This document shows positions 47,849 to 56,474 of a stretch of DNA of 64,000 nt, in pieces. Source of the stretch: Demequina muriae (GTDB lineage Bacteria; Actinomycetota; Actinomycetes; Actinomycetales; Demequinaceae); contig NZ_JAUHQA010000001.1 in NCBI RefSeq assembly GCF_030418295.1, positions 2,666,001 to 2,730,000 on the forward strand, read 5' to 3'. Made by a program: the position numbers and the translations under genes. The notes beneath the pieces are model-generated. The model worked only from the letters and a program-made list of their open reading frames with translations. It was not told where the DNA came from and did not search any database. Every line of letters starts with the position of its first letter. The stretch's first letter is position 1.

Positions 47849-49105
47849 TTAGCGTTCGTTGCGGGCGCGGGCCGTGGCCGCCGCACCCGTGATCAGTTCG
47901 CGGTCTCCCTCGTCGGGCAGGCCGCCGACGGCGCGCTGCTCAGCGCGCCCCGACGCCGCCATGAACGTCGCGGCATCCCCAGGCTCCGCGATGGTGATCA
48001 GGTCGCCCAGCACGCGCTGGACGCGCAGTCCCACCTCGACGATCCCCGCGCCGTCGCGGGCGAGCGGCCGCAGCGCGTCTTCGATGAGGTCCTCCAGGCT
48101 GACGGTGGGCACCCGAAGGTTCGGATGCGAGATCTCGGGATCAGCCGACGTCGTGAGCAGGTCGGTCAGCACGCGCTGAATCGCATTCAGCGCCTCGATC
48201 GCGGTGCCCGGGTCGTTCGTCGACGGCGACAAGGCCCGACTCCCGATCTCTGACAGCGCGACGAGGCCCAGGCGCGGATCCTGCTCGAACGTCCGATGCT
48301 TCTCGACGCGGAACGCCTCCCGCAACGCATCGGCCGTGTCGTCGTCGGCGAAGCCCTCGACGTAGGCCAGGGGGGTCCCGAGGCCCACCGTGACCCCCGG
48401 CAGAGCGGCCACATGCACCGTCAGGCGTGCTTGCTCGGCTGCCTCGGCCAGCGCCGTGACGGCGATGCCGGTGACGCAGCCAGGCGACCCCGCCCGGATG
48501 GCGCGCGCGCTCGCCGGCACGTCCGTGGCGGGCGCACCCCCCAGCGTGGGCGCCTCGGCATACGCACACACCGTGTCGTGTGCGGCCTGCTCCACGCGAT
48601 CCAGCACATCGGCCATGCGGCCGAAGGTCGTGAGGTGGTGGATCCATCGCACCAGCGTCGCCACGACGATCGCGATCACGACGAGCGTGCCGAGGAACAG
48701 CAGCGTGCGCCCCCTCTCGCCGTAGTAGCTCGTCGACAGCGCGACGATGCCCACGATCGCGTACACGAACGAACCCAGGAAGCTCGAGAGCGCATTCTGT
48801 GACGTGTTGTCCGCGAGCAGCAGCTGCGTCGCTCGGGGGGTGGTCTGTGCGGCCGCCCCGGAGTAGGCGGAGATCATGACCGTGAGCGAGAAGGTCGTGA
48901 CGGCGAGCATCGACGACGCGAGAATCTGCAGGATGGTCGCGACCGAGTCCTGACCGAAGTCGAGCGCCCACGCGTCCGGCAGCGCCGGGCCGGCGAACCG
49001 CCCCAGGAGCGAGACCGCCAGCGCGAGCACGGTGAACAGCGCGAGCCTGAACCAGATGCGCTGAGCCAGACGCGCCACGAACGTGCGCCATTCGATGCCT
49101 GCCAT
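47849..49105 (-). CDS. DUF2254 family membrane protein
   Basis: 418 residues. Four membrane segments lie in the first 170 residues (LALFTVLALAVSLLGRFAGPAL, ILASSMLAVTTFSLTVMIS, FVYAIVGIVALSTSY, LFLGTLVVIAIVVATLVRW), with the family motif YSGAAAQTTPRATQLLLADNTSQNAL between them. The remaining ~240 residues are a cytosolic domain. DUF2254 proteins are widespread and of unknown function; a channel-like role has been suggested by topology only. ATG 49105 has GAGGGGAG at five to six bases; GTG 49123 would add six residues. It precedes the YitT gene by eight bases. Confidence 0.87.
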   Translation of the reverse strand: MAGIEWRTFVARLAQRIWFRLALFTVLALAVSLLGRFAGPALPDAWALDFGQDSVATILQILASSMLAVTTFSLTVMISAYSGAAAQTTPRATQLLLADNTSQNALSSFLGSFVYAIVGIVALSTSYYGERGRTLLFLGTLVVIAIVVATLVRWIHHLTTFGRMADVLDRVEQAAHDTVCAYAEAPTLGGAPATDVPASARAIRAGSPGCVTGIAVTALAEAAEQARLTVHVAALPGVTVGLGTPLAYVEGFADDDTADALREAFRVEKHRTFEQDPRLGLVALSEIGSRALSPSTNDPGTAIEALNAIQRVLTDLLTTSADPEISHPNLRVPTVSLEDLIEDALRPLARDGAGIVEVGLRVQRVLGDLITIAEPGDAATFMAASGRAEQRAVGGLPDEGDRELITGAAATARARNER

Positions 49106-49169
49106 TCCGACTCCCCTCGTCACGTCGATAGTGCCGTGTGCGAACGACCCGCGCCCGCATCGGCGCGCA

Positions 49170-49628
49170 CTACACGCTGATGAGCCCCGCGGCGATGAGT
49201 CCGAAGGCGGCTCCCCAGAGAATGATCGAGAGCACTTGCCACCTGGTCACTGCAGTGCGGGACGCACCGAAGCCCACCATGGCGCCCGCGGTGATCTGGC
49301 TGGGAAGCATCGTCTGGCTGAGCAGCGACACTCCTGGCACTCCGTACTTGTCGAACATGGCCTTGAGCCTGACGCGGCGCGTGCTCGGATCCTCGTCGCC
49401 CACCCTGCGGCGTCGCACCACGTGCGCCCCGTAGACGAACGCCACCATCGACACGACGTTGCCGACCACGGCGGCACCGATCGCCACCGCAGGGTGGAGG
49501 CCGATGGCCACGCCGATCACCGAGCCGAAGTAGGACTCGACGAACGGGATTGCGGACACGAGCGCGATGGCGAACCACTGCGCCCACTCGGGAAACGAGG
49601 CCGCGAACTCCTGGAGGTTGTCGATCAC
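49170..49628 (-). CDS. Small multidrug-export-like membrane protein (COG2426)
   Basis: 152 residues, three to four membrane segments. AIPFVESYFGSVIGVAIGLHPAVAIGAAVVGN is the most conserved segment of the COG2426 family, and YGVPGVSLLSQTMLPSQITAGAMVGFG is its second half; the family is annotated as small multidrug export proteins without experimental proof. The loop between the halves is basic (VVRRRRVGDEDPSTRRVRLKAMF). GTG 49628. It stands alone between the acyl-CoA dehydrogenase and DUF2254 genes. Confidence 0.84.
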   Translation of the reverse strand: MIDNLQEFAASFPEWAQWFAIALVSAIPFVESYFGSVIGVAIGLHPAVAIGAAVVGNVVSMVAFVYGAHVVRRRRVGDEDPSTRRVRLKAMFDKYGVPGVSLLSQTMLPSQITAGAMVGFGASRTAVTRWQVLSIILWGAAFGLIAAGLISV

Positions 49629-49707
49629 GGCGTGGACTCCTGGCTTCTCCTGGGGACGAGGGCCTGGTCAGGCTAGCCGATGCGCCCGCCAGCAGAGTCC
49701 CTGCGGT

Positions 49708-51687
49708 TCAGTCGTCGAGCAGCGCGGCCCCGAGCCACCCTTCGGGAATGCCCATGCCCTCGACCAGCGGCAGGGCGTGCGGTCGCAGTTCACGGCACAG
49801 CTCGTTGATCTGCGCGCCGATCGCCTTGGACCGGCCCGAGCTGATGCGGTTGTGCTCCATGAACCATGCGCGAGTGTCGTGGATCGACTGCAGCGCGTAC
49901 AGACTGCACACCCGTTCGAGCACGTCCCGGCTCTCGCCTGGCTCGACCGTCTCGAGGGCGTCGACGAAGGCCGAGAGGATCCACTCCTCCATGTAGGCGC
50001 GGGCGACGAACTGCACGTGGTCGCCCAGGGCGTTGAATGACTCGAACTCATCGCCCTTGCTCTTCGCTGCCGCGCGCATGCGCATCGCGAGCGACTCCAG
50101 CGAGTGGCGGGTGCGCTGCTCGAACATCAGCGCGTGCCAGCGACGGTCGACCAGCGTCGTCTCCTCCGGCCTGCGTCGCACCGCGTCCGCGAGGCGGCCC
50201 AGCATGATGCCGGCTGACGTGGCCTCGAGCACCGACTCCCCCGCTACCCGCGCGGTCGCCTGCACCACGCCGGTGCGGTCCAGCTCGCCCCACTCCTTGC
50301 GGTAGTCGGTGAGCAGCGACTTGGTGACGAGCTGCATCAGCACCGTGTTGTCGCCCTCGAAGGTCGCGAAGATGTCGACGTCGCGGCGCATCTCGACCAG
50401 CTGGTTCTCACTCATGTAGCCAGCCCCGCCGCACGCCTCACGCGCCTCCTGAATGCTCTCGTTCGCGAACCACGTCTGGACGGCCTTCAGGCCTGCGGCG
50501 TGCGTCTCCAGGCTGCGCTGGTCCTCCTCGGTGGACTCGTCTCCTCCTTGGACGTGCACCAGCGCCTCGATGAGCAGGTTCTGGGCGAAGCCCAGCGCGT
50601 ACGAGCGGGCGATTCGCGGCAGCAGCCGCTTCTGGTGCACCAGGTAGTCCAGCAGCAGCACGCCGTCGGGACGGCCGGCCGCCGGGAACTGGCGACGGCG
50701 CAGGGCGTGACGCGTCGCGATCGAGAGGCCGCGCCGGGCAGCGATGCCACCCCCGCCTCCCACGCAGACGCGGCCGCGCACGAGCGTGCCCAGCATGGTG
50801 AAGAAGCGGCGGTTCTGGTTGTCGATGGGCGACACGTAGGTGCCGGACTCGTCGACGCCGCCGTAGCGGTTGAGGAGCATGCGCCGCGGGACGCGCACGT
50901 GGTCGAACCTGATGGTGCCGTTGTCGACTCCCAGCAGGCCACCCTTGTGCCCGTGATCCCCGGTGTTGATGCCGGGCAGGTCGTTCCCGTCGTCGTCCCG
51001 CAGCGGAACGAGCACCACGTGCACGCCGTGGGATCTGCCACCCACCACCAGTTGGCCGAAGACGGCCGCCATGGTGCCGTCCTTGGCGGCGTTGCCGATG
51101 TATGCCTTGGTCGCGCCAGGGGTGGGCGAGTGCACCTCGAACTCCTCCGAGTCCGGCAGGTAGGTGATCGTGGTCTCGAGGCTCGCCACGTCGCTGCCGT
51201 GCCCCAGCTCCGTCATCGCGAAGCCGCCCAGCAGCTTCATGGACGTGATGTCAGGGAGGAACGTCTCGTGGTGCCACTCGGTGCCGAGATTGGTGACCGC
51301 GCCGCCGAAGAGGCCGAACTGCACCCCCGACTTGATGGTCACCGACAGGTCACCATGGGACAGCATCTCGAACGTCAGCACCGCCCCGCGGGGGTCGGAG
51401 CCGGCGTTCGCGGTCGTGGGGACGCCCGCGCTTCCGAAGCCCTGGCCATTGAGCGACAGGAGTCGGTTCAGCGTCCACTCTCGCGACGCCTCGACGTCGA
51501 GCTCGGGATCGCGCAGCAGGTCCTCGGCGGGGAAGGTCGCGCGCATCCTGGCGCGGTCCTCCGCGAAGTCCCCGTCCAGCGCCGTGCGCAGCTGCGCACC
51601 CAGGGTCGTGAGGCGCTCAGTCCCTGGTCCGTCCGTCGTCGTGGGCGCCGATGCGGTGGTGGAGCGCTCGGGGTGGGTCAACGTCAT
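49708..51687 (-). CDS. Acyl-CoA dehydrogenase/oxidase, FadE5-like
   Basis: 659 residues, longer than standard 380-residue acyl-CoA dehydrogenases and similar in plan to acyl-CoA oxidases and mycobacterial FadE5. GGFAMTELGHGSDVASLETTI is the substrate/flavin-binding segment, HGHKGGLLGVDNGTIRFDHVRVPRRMLL the beta-domain, and EACGGAGYMSENQLVEMRRDVDIFATFEGDNTVL the FAD-contact and C-terminal half. It would introduce the first double bond in acyl-CoA degradation. It lies divergent to a thiolase, FabG4 and MaoC gene set, the order known from the Rv0241c-Rv0244c region of Mycobacterium. ATG 51687 overlaps the TetR stop by four bases. Confidence 0.9.
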   Translation of the reverse strand: MTLTHPERSTTASAPTTTDGPGTERLTTLGAQLRTALDGDFAEDRARMRATFPAEDLLRDPELDVEASREWTLNRLLSLNGQGFGSAGVPTTANAGSDPRGAVLTFEMLSHGDLSVTIKSGVQFGLFGGAVTNLGTEWHHETFLPDITSMKLLGGFAMTELGHGSDVASLETTITYLPDSEEFEVHSPTPGATKAYIGNAAKDGTMAAVFGQLVVGGRSHGVHVVLVPLRDDDGNDLPGINTGDHGHKGGLLGVDNGTIRFDHVRVPRRMLLNRYGGVDESGTYVSPIDNQNRRFFTMLGTLVRGRVCVGGGGGIAARRGLSIATRHALRRRQFPAAGRPDGVLLLDYLVHQKRLLPRIARSYALGFAQNLLIEALVHVQGGDESTEEDQRSLETHAAGLKAVQTWFANESIQEAREACGGAGYMSENQLVEMRRDVDIFATFEGDNTVLMQLVTKSLLTDYRKEWGELDRTGVVQATARVAGESVLEATSAGIMLGRLADAVRRRPEETTLVDRRWHALMFEQRTRHSLESLAMRMRAAAKSKGDEFESFNALGDHVQFVARAYMEEWILSAFVDALETVEPGESRDVLERVCSLYALQSIHDTRAWFMEHNRISSGRSKAIGAQINELCRELRPHALPLVEGMGIPEGWLGAALLDD

Positions 51688-52334
51688 TGTCGGTCCTCCA
51701 TAGGGGTGGCGGTCGGCGCAGACGCGCCGACCCGTGCAGGGGCGAAGAAGTCAGAGATGTGCTGGACGATGTGCTCGCGTGGCGGTCGCGGGTCGGTCGC
51801 CATCCAGTGGTCGGCGACCGCCCTGATGAAGCCCACGAGCCCGTGGCCCCACGTTGCCGCGCCGGACACGTCGAGGCCTCGGGCCGCGAGGTTCTGCGCG
51901 ATGGAGTCCGAGATCTGCTCGCCGATCAGGCCGGGAAGCCCGCGCACCGGATCCACCACCGCGCCGGCCGCCGGGGCCGGCGGCGTCATCACGAACCGAT
52001 AGATCTCGGGGTCCCGCTCGACCAGCTCCAGGTACGCGTCCGCCAGGTCTGCCGTCAGGCGGCCGAGGTCGGTGGGGTCGGAGAGCCGGAACGCGGTCGA
52101 CAGCCCCGCGTGGATGTAGTCGTGGACCTGCTCCACCACGGCGTCGTACAGGCCCGCACGGTCACCGAAGTGCCGGTAGATCACGGTCTTGGAGGTGCCG
52201 GCGCGATGGGCGATCGCGTCCATCCCCACCGTTGCGCCGTGGATGCGAATGGCGCGCAGCGCGTGGGAGACGAGCTCCTTGCGCCGCGTTGCGCGATGTT
52301 CGTCCCAGCGGGAGTCCCTGCCGTCGATGGCCAT
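51684..52334 (-). CDS. TetR family transcriptional regulator
   Basis: 216 residues. The N-terminal helix-turn-helix is ALRAIRIHGATVGMDAIAHRAGTSKTVIYRHFGDRAGLYDAVV, standard for the family. The C-terminal helices form the ligand-binding and dimer part, likely for an acyl-CoA given the genes on both sides. The stop overlaps the acyl-CoA dehydrogenase start (ATGA), so they are one operon. ATG 52334 is preceded by TACGGT at exactly six bases, with no Shine-Dalgarno. The intergenic operator immediately upstream would control this gene and the divergent thiolase operon together. Confidence 0.9.
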   Translation of the reverse strand: MAIDGRDSRWDEHRATRRKELVSHALRAIRIHGATVGMDAIAHRAGTSKTVIYRHFGDRAGLYDAVVEQVHDYIHAGLSTAFRLSDPTDLGRLTADLADAYLELVERDPEIYRFVMTPPAPAAGAVVDPVRGLPGLIGEQISDSIAQNLAARGLDVSGAATWGHGLVGFIRAVADHWMATDPRPPREHIVQHISDFFAPARVGASAPTATPMEDRQ

Positions 52335-52340
52335 AGCGCC

Positions 52341-52346
52341 ACCGTA
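52341..52346 (-). promoter_or_regulatory. Leaderless -10 TACGGT before the TetR gene
   Basis: TACGGT on the minus strand ends six bases before ATG 52334. Confidence 0.5.
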
Positions 52347-52347
52347 C

Positions 52348-52382
52348 CCGATACCGCGAGTATCTGCTACTGTCGGTATCGG
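52348..52382. promoter_or_regulatory. TetR operator region between the divergent fatty-acid operons
   Basis: CCGATACCG and CGGTATCGG are a perfect nine-base inverted repeat with a 17-base spacer. An inner dyad GATAC-cgcga-GTATC (52350-52364) adds a third half-site. The left arm lies next to the TetR -10; the right arm lies near the thiolase promoter. Confidence 0.65.
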
Positions 52383-52409
52383 CTAGTTTCTCTCAACGAT
52401 GGAGGACGC

Positions 52410-53678
52410 ATGACCCACAACGCCGTGGTCGTCGGAGGCAATCGGACGCCTTTCGCGAAGGCGGGCGGACCACTCGCCCAAGCCTCGAACCATGATCTTC
52501 TCACCGCAGCGCTCGACGGACTCGTCGCGCGCTACGGACTCTCGGGAGCCCGCATCGGCGAAGTCGCCGCAGGTGCCGTGCTCAAGCACCCCAAGGACTT
52601 CAACCTCACCCGCGAGGCGGTGCTGAGCTCTGCTCTCGATCCGTCCACTCCCGCGTGCGACCTGCAGCAGGCGTGCGGCACCGGCCTCGAGGCGACCATC
52701 TACATCGCGAACAAGATCGCGCTGGGTCAGATCGACTCCGGCATCTCCGGAGGCACCGACTCGACCTCCGACGCGCCCATCACCGTCTCCGATCCTTTGC
52801 GCCGCGCGCTCCTCGCCGCGAATGCGGCCAAGACGGCTCCGCAGCGCCTCAAGGCGCTGTCCCGGATCCGCCCGGCCCACCTCAAGCCGCAGGCCCCCAG
52901 CGTCACGGAGCCGCGCACGGGACTGTCGATGGGAGAGCATCAGGCCCTCACCGCGGAGCGATGGGGCATCTCGCGCGAGGACCAGGACGAGATCGCCGCG
53001 GCCTCGCATCACAAGCTCGCCGCCGCATGGGAGGACGGGTTCTTCGACGACCTCGTCACTCCGTACTTGGGGCTGGCGCGCGACGCCATCCTCCGCGCCG
53101 ACACGTCGGTGGACAAGCTCGCGAAGCTCCGGCCGGTGTTCGGCGGGCCGGGCGGCACCATGACCGCAGGCAACTCCACCGCTCTCTCCGACGGCGCCGC
53201 GACGGCACTGCTGGCGAACGAGGACTGGGCGCGTGAGCACCACCTGCCTGTGCTCGCGAAGGTCGTGGACGCCGAGGTCGCCGCCGTGGACCACCCGGGC
53301 GGAGACGACCTCCTGCTCGGCCCCGTCGCCGCGGCCGGACGCATGCTGTCACGCCGCGGCCTCACGCTCGACGATTTCGCACTCATCGAGATTCACGAGG
53401 CCTTCGCGTCGACGGTGCTCACCACTCTCGAGGCCTGGAAGTCCGAGGAGTACTGCCGCTCCCTTGGTCTCGACGGAGCGCTCGGCACCATCGACCGCTC
53501 CATTCTGAACGTCACCGGCTCGTCCCTCGCGGCGGGCCACCCATTCGCCGCCACCGGTGCGCGCATCGTCCCCACGCTCGCCAAGCTGCTGCACCAGCGG
53601 GGACCGGGCTCCAAGGGACTGATCTCGATGTGTGCCGCCGGTGGTCAAGGCGTCGTCGCGATTCTGGAGGCCGTGTGA
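52410..53678 (+). CDS. Acetyl-CoA acetyltransferase (thiolase), FadA2-like
   Basis: 422 residues, thiolase fold. The acyl-accepting cysteine is in DLQQACGTGLEATIYI; the C-terminal catalytic residues are in EIHEAFAST (His), NVTGSSLAAGHPFAATGAR (His) and LISMCAAGGQGVV (Cys). It cleaves 3-ketoacyl-CoA with CoA to give acetyl-CoA, or runs in reverse. ATG 52410 has GGAGGA at six bases. It is the first gene of a five-gene plus-strand operon; its stop and the next start share one base (TGATG). Confidence 0.93.
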   Translation: MTHNAVVVGGNRTPFAKAGGPLAQASNHDLLTAALDGLVARYGLSGARIGEVAAGAVLKHPKDFNLTREAVLSSALDPSTPACDLQQACGTGLEATIYIANKIALGQIDSGISGGTDSTSDAPITVSDPLRRALLAANAAKTAPQRLKALSRIRPAHLKPQAPSVTEPRTGLSMGEHQALTAERWGISREDQDEIAAASHHKLAAAWEDGFFDDLVTPYLGLARDAILRADTSVDKLAKLRPVFGGPGGTMTAGNSTALSDGAATALLANEDWAREHHLPVLAKVVDAEVAAVDHPGGDDLLLGPVAAAGRMLSRRGLTLDDFALIEIHEAFASTVLTTLEAWKSEEYCRSLGLDGALGTIDRSILNVTGSSLAAGHPFAATGARIVPTLAKLLHQRGPGSKGLISMCAAGGQGVVAILEAV

Positions 53679-55027
53679 TGGGCGTGATCGAGAAAGCTTT
53701 CTACTCCCCTGCCGGCAAGGCGCTGTCCGCGAAGGCCGGCCTCAAGGAGCCCCCGCGCCTGCGTCGTGGCCGCACCTGGCCGCAGGGCGCGCTCGTGCTC
53801 GCCACCCTGGGCGGCGGCACCATCGCGGCCGATGCGCTCAGCCTCCTGGGCCGCGCCACCGAGGCGCCCGTCGTCGACGACCAGCCCGACACCCCCGCGG
53901 GGTACGGCTCACGGATCGGCGCGCTCGTCGTCGACGCCACCGAGCTGACCACTGTCGCGGCGCTGGAGGACCTCCGGGCCGTGCTGCGGCCCGCCGTCCG
54001 TGCCATCGAGCCCTCCGGACGCATCGTCATCCTCGCCCGCGCGGAGCAGGACGGATGGGAGGCCAAGGCCGTCACCCGCGCTCTCGATGGCATCAATCGC
54101 ACCGTGGGCAAGGAGCTGCGCAAGGGCGCGACAGCAACGCTCGTGTACGTCGACGCCGATGCGACAGCGGGCGACCTGGTCTCGACGCTCGGCTTCGTGC
54201 TGCAGGGCCGGTCGGCATTCGTCGACGGCCAGGCGTGGCGTGTCAGCGCGGCGGCCCAGCGTCCGCAGGCCATGGAGGACCGCCCACTCGACGGCCGCGT
54301 GATCGTGGTGACCGGCGCCGCCCGCGGCATCGGGGCCGCCATCGCTCGTACGCTCGCCCGCGACGGCGCGATCATCGTCGCCGTCGACATCCCGCCCGCA
54401 GGCGAGTCGCTCGCGGCCGTCGCCAATGAGGTGGGTGGCACCGCGCTGCAGCTGGACATCACGGCGGCCGATGCAGGCGCGACCATCGCGGCGCACGTCG
54501 CCGCCCGTGGCGAGAGCATCTACGGGATCGTTCACAACGCCGGCATCACCCGCGACAAGATGCTGGTGAACACCGATGCGAGCCGGTGGGGTTCGGTGCT
54601 GGACGTGAACCTCGCGGCACAGATCCGCATGAACGAGGTGCTGCTCGACCCCGGCACGCCGGGCGGCATCGCGGACGGCGGCCGCATCGTCGGCATCGCG
54701 TCCACGTCAGGGCTCGCCGGCAACAAGGGGCAGACCAACTACGCCGCCTCCAAGGCAGGGGTGGCCGGACTGGTCGCTGCGATGGCGCCAGACCTCGCCT
54801 CGCGATCGATCACGGCCAACGCCGTGGCACCCGGCTTCATCGAGACGGACATGACGGCGCGCATCCCGTTCGTGCAGCGCGAAGTGTTCCGGCGCAGCAA
54901 CTCCCTCAGCCAAGGGGGGCAGCCTGAGGACGTCGCCGAGGCGATCGGCTACCTGCTCGACCCCCGCTCGCAGGGCGTGACCGGACAGGTGGTGCGCGTC
55001 TGCGGCCAGAACCTGGTGGGGGCGTGA
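53678..55027 (+). CDS. High-molecular-weight 3-oxoacyl reductase, FabG4-like
   Basis: 449 residues: an N-terminal degenerate Rossmann-like domain (1-200) and a C-terminal complete SDR domain. The active part has VIVVTGAARGIGAAIARTLA, HNAGITRD, IASTSGLAGNKGQTNYAASKAG (Ser, Tyr-xxx-Lys) and NAVAPGFIETDM. The long two-domain form is the mycobacterial FabG4 type, which uses NAD and reduces long-chain 3-oxoacyl-CoA. ATG 53678 shares a base with the thiolase stop and the stop at 55027 shares a base with the next start, so translation is coupled on both sides. Confidence 0.92.
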   Translation: MGVIEKAFYSPAGKALSAKAGLKEPPRLRRGRTWPQGALVLATLGGGTIAADALSLLGRATEAPVVDDQPDTPAGYGSRIGALVVDATELTTVAALEDLRAVLRPAVRAIEPSGRIVILARAEQDGWEAKAVTRALDGINRTVGKELRKGATATLVYVDADATAGDLVSTLGFVLQGRSAFVDGQAWRVSAAAQRPQAMEDRPLDGRVIVVTGAARGIGAAIARTLARDGAIIVAVDIPPAGESLAAVANEVGGTALQLDITAADAGATIAAHVAARGESIYGIVHNAGITRDKMLVNTDASRWGSVLDVNLAAQIRMNEVLLDPGTPGGIADGGRIVGIASTSGLAGNKGQTNYAASKAGVAGLVAAMAPDLASRSITANAVAPGFIETDMTARIPFVQREVFRRSNSLSQGGQPEDVAEAIGYLLDPRSQGVTGQVVRVCGQNLVGA

Positions 55028-55902
55028 TGGCCGATACGGATCTGGCACGCACGGCCGAGCACCTCACTGAGCCGCCCGGAATGGGGGGCGCGTTCACCCG
55101 TGCGCTGATCCCCCGCCGCGGCGACACCGCGCGCATCCCGGCGCGCGCGGTGACGATTCACGGGCATCGGCAGGACCTCGCCCGGTTGGCCGACTACTCC
55201 AGGGTCTGCGGCTTCACCCTGCGTGACTCGGTGCCCGCGACGTGGATTCACGTGCTCACCTTCCCGCTGCACGTGCACCTGTTGAGCGACGCCGAATCGT
55301 CGGTGCGACTGGTGGGCGCGGTGCACGTGTCGAACGACATGACGATGCACCGGACCGTCGGCTCCGATGAGGTGCTGGACCTCACCGTGCATCTCGAGAA
55401 CCTCCGTCCGCACCGGCGCGGCGCGCTCGTGGACCTCGTAGGACAGGCCCACGTGGACGGGGAGCTGGTCTGGGACGGCGTGAGCACGTACCTGTCGAGC
55501 AGCGTCAGCGTCCCCGGCGACCCCGTGGAGCGCGATCGGACGCCGTTCGAGGCCCGCACGCCTCAGGGACTCTGGCGGCTCCCGGCCGACTTGGGCCGTC
55601 ACTACCGACGCGTGTCGAAGGATCCGAACCCCATCCACACGAACCGTCTCGCGGCGAAGGCATTCGGCTTCCCCCGGCCCATCATCCACGGCATGTGGAC
55701 CCATGCTCGGGCCCTGGCCGCTCTCGAAGGTCGGCTTCCGGTCTCGTACACGGCTCATGTCGACTTCGTGAAGCCCATCCTGCTTCCCGGCACCGTCGGT
55801 TTCACCTCGACCGCCACCGCACACGGGCAGGACCTCGCGGTGACGTCGCGCGACGGCGCCAAGCCGTTCCTGCTGATGTCGGTGACGGACGGCGCGCCGT
55901 GA
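55027..55902 (+). CDS. MaoC-like (R)-specific enoyl-CoA hydratase, HtdX-like
   Basis: 291 residues, double hot-dog fold. The catalytic pair Asp/His of hydratase 2 is in SKDPNPIHTNRLAAKAFGFPRPIIHGMWTHARALAAL. The N-terminal half is a non-catalytic hot-dog domain. This size and the position after FabG4 match HtdX of mycobacteria, which hydrates trans-2-enoyl-CoA and completes the cycle with FabG4. The ATG at 55027 is one base into the preceding stop; a GTG three bases earlier is in frame. Confidence 0.9.
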   Translation: MADTDLARTAEHLTEPPGMGGAFTRALIPRRGDTARIPARAVTIHGHRQDLARLADYSRVCGFTLRDSVPATWIHVLTFPLHVHLLSDAESSVRLVGAVHVSNDMTMHRTVGSDEVLDLTVHLENLRPHRRGALVDLVGQAHVDGELVWDGVSTYLSSSVSVPGDPVERDRTPFEARTPQGLWRLPADLGRHYRRVSKDPNPIHTNRLAAKAFGFPRPIIHGMWTHARALAALEGRLPVSYTAHVDFVKPILLPGTVGFTSTATAHGQDLAVTSRDGAKPFLLMSVTDGAP

Positions 55903-56420
55903 ACCTGTGGCTGCGTCTGCTCCGCGTGCGCCTCGCCGCGCACCGTGGAGAGCGCATCGGCCTCTGGGACACCGTCGTGACCAGGTTTCGGGTGGCGCTC
56001 ACCGACCTCGACACCGTGGGCCACATGAACAACGGCCGCTACCTGACGCTGCTCGACCTCGGTCGCCTGGACCTGATGGTCCAATCCGGCTTCTGGCGCC
56101 GATGCCGAGTGCGCGGCTGGTTCCCAGTCGTCGCAGGACAGACCATCACGTATTGGAAGGACTTGACGATCGGCCAGTCCTTCGACGTCCACACGCGCGT
56201 GGCGGGTGTCGACGAGCGCTGGGTGTACCTCGAGCAGACTTTCAGGCGCGGTGACGTCGAGCACGCCCGCGCGCTCATCCGAGCCTGCTTCGTCGAGCGC
56301 GGTCGGGGTCGCGTGCCCGCCGCCGATCTCGAGGCGGAACTCGGCGGCTTCCCTGACCATCTGGGCGTGCCCGATTGGGTACGCTCCTGGACAACGCATT
56401 CGGCGGCGAAGGTCGCCTGA
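55899..56420 (+). CDS. Hot-dog fold acyl-CoA thioesterase
   Basis: 173 residues. DLDTVGHMNNGRYLTLLDLGRLDLM is the central helix and catalytic-acid segment of 4-hydroxybenzoyl-CoA-thioesterase-like proteins (similar to mammalian THEM6), and GWFPVVAGQTITYWKDLTIGQSFDV the first beta strands. It would release free acid from acyl-CoA, perhaps to relieve a pile-up of acyl-CoA in the operon. GTG 55899 overlaps the HtdX stop (GTGA). No membrane segment. Confidence 0.85.
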   Translation: MNLWLRLLRVRLAAHRGERIGLWDTVVTRFRVALTDLDTVGHMNNGRYLTLLDLGRLDLMVQSGFWRRCRVRGWFPVVAGQTITYWKDLTIGQSFDVHTRVAGVDERWVYLEQTFRRGDVEHARALIRACFVERGRGRVPAADLEAELGGFPDHLGVPDWVRSWTTHSAAKVA

Positions 56421-56474
56421 GCTGTCCCCCATCCCCGCGGTCCCCCGACCCATCACCATCAATGGAGATGAATG

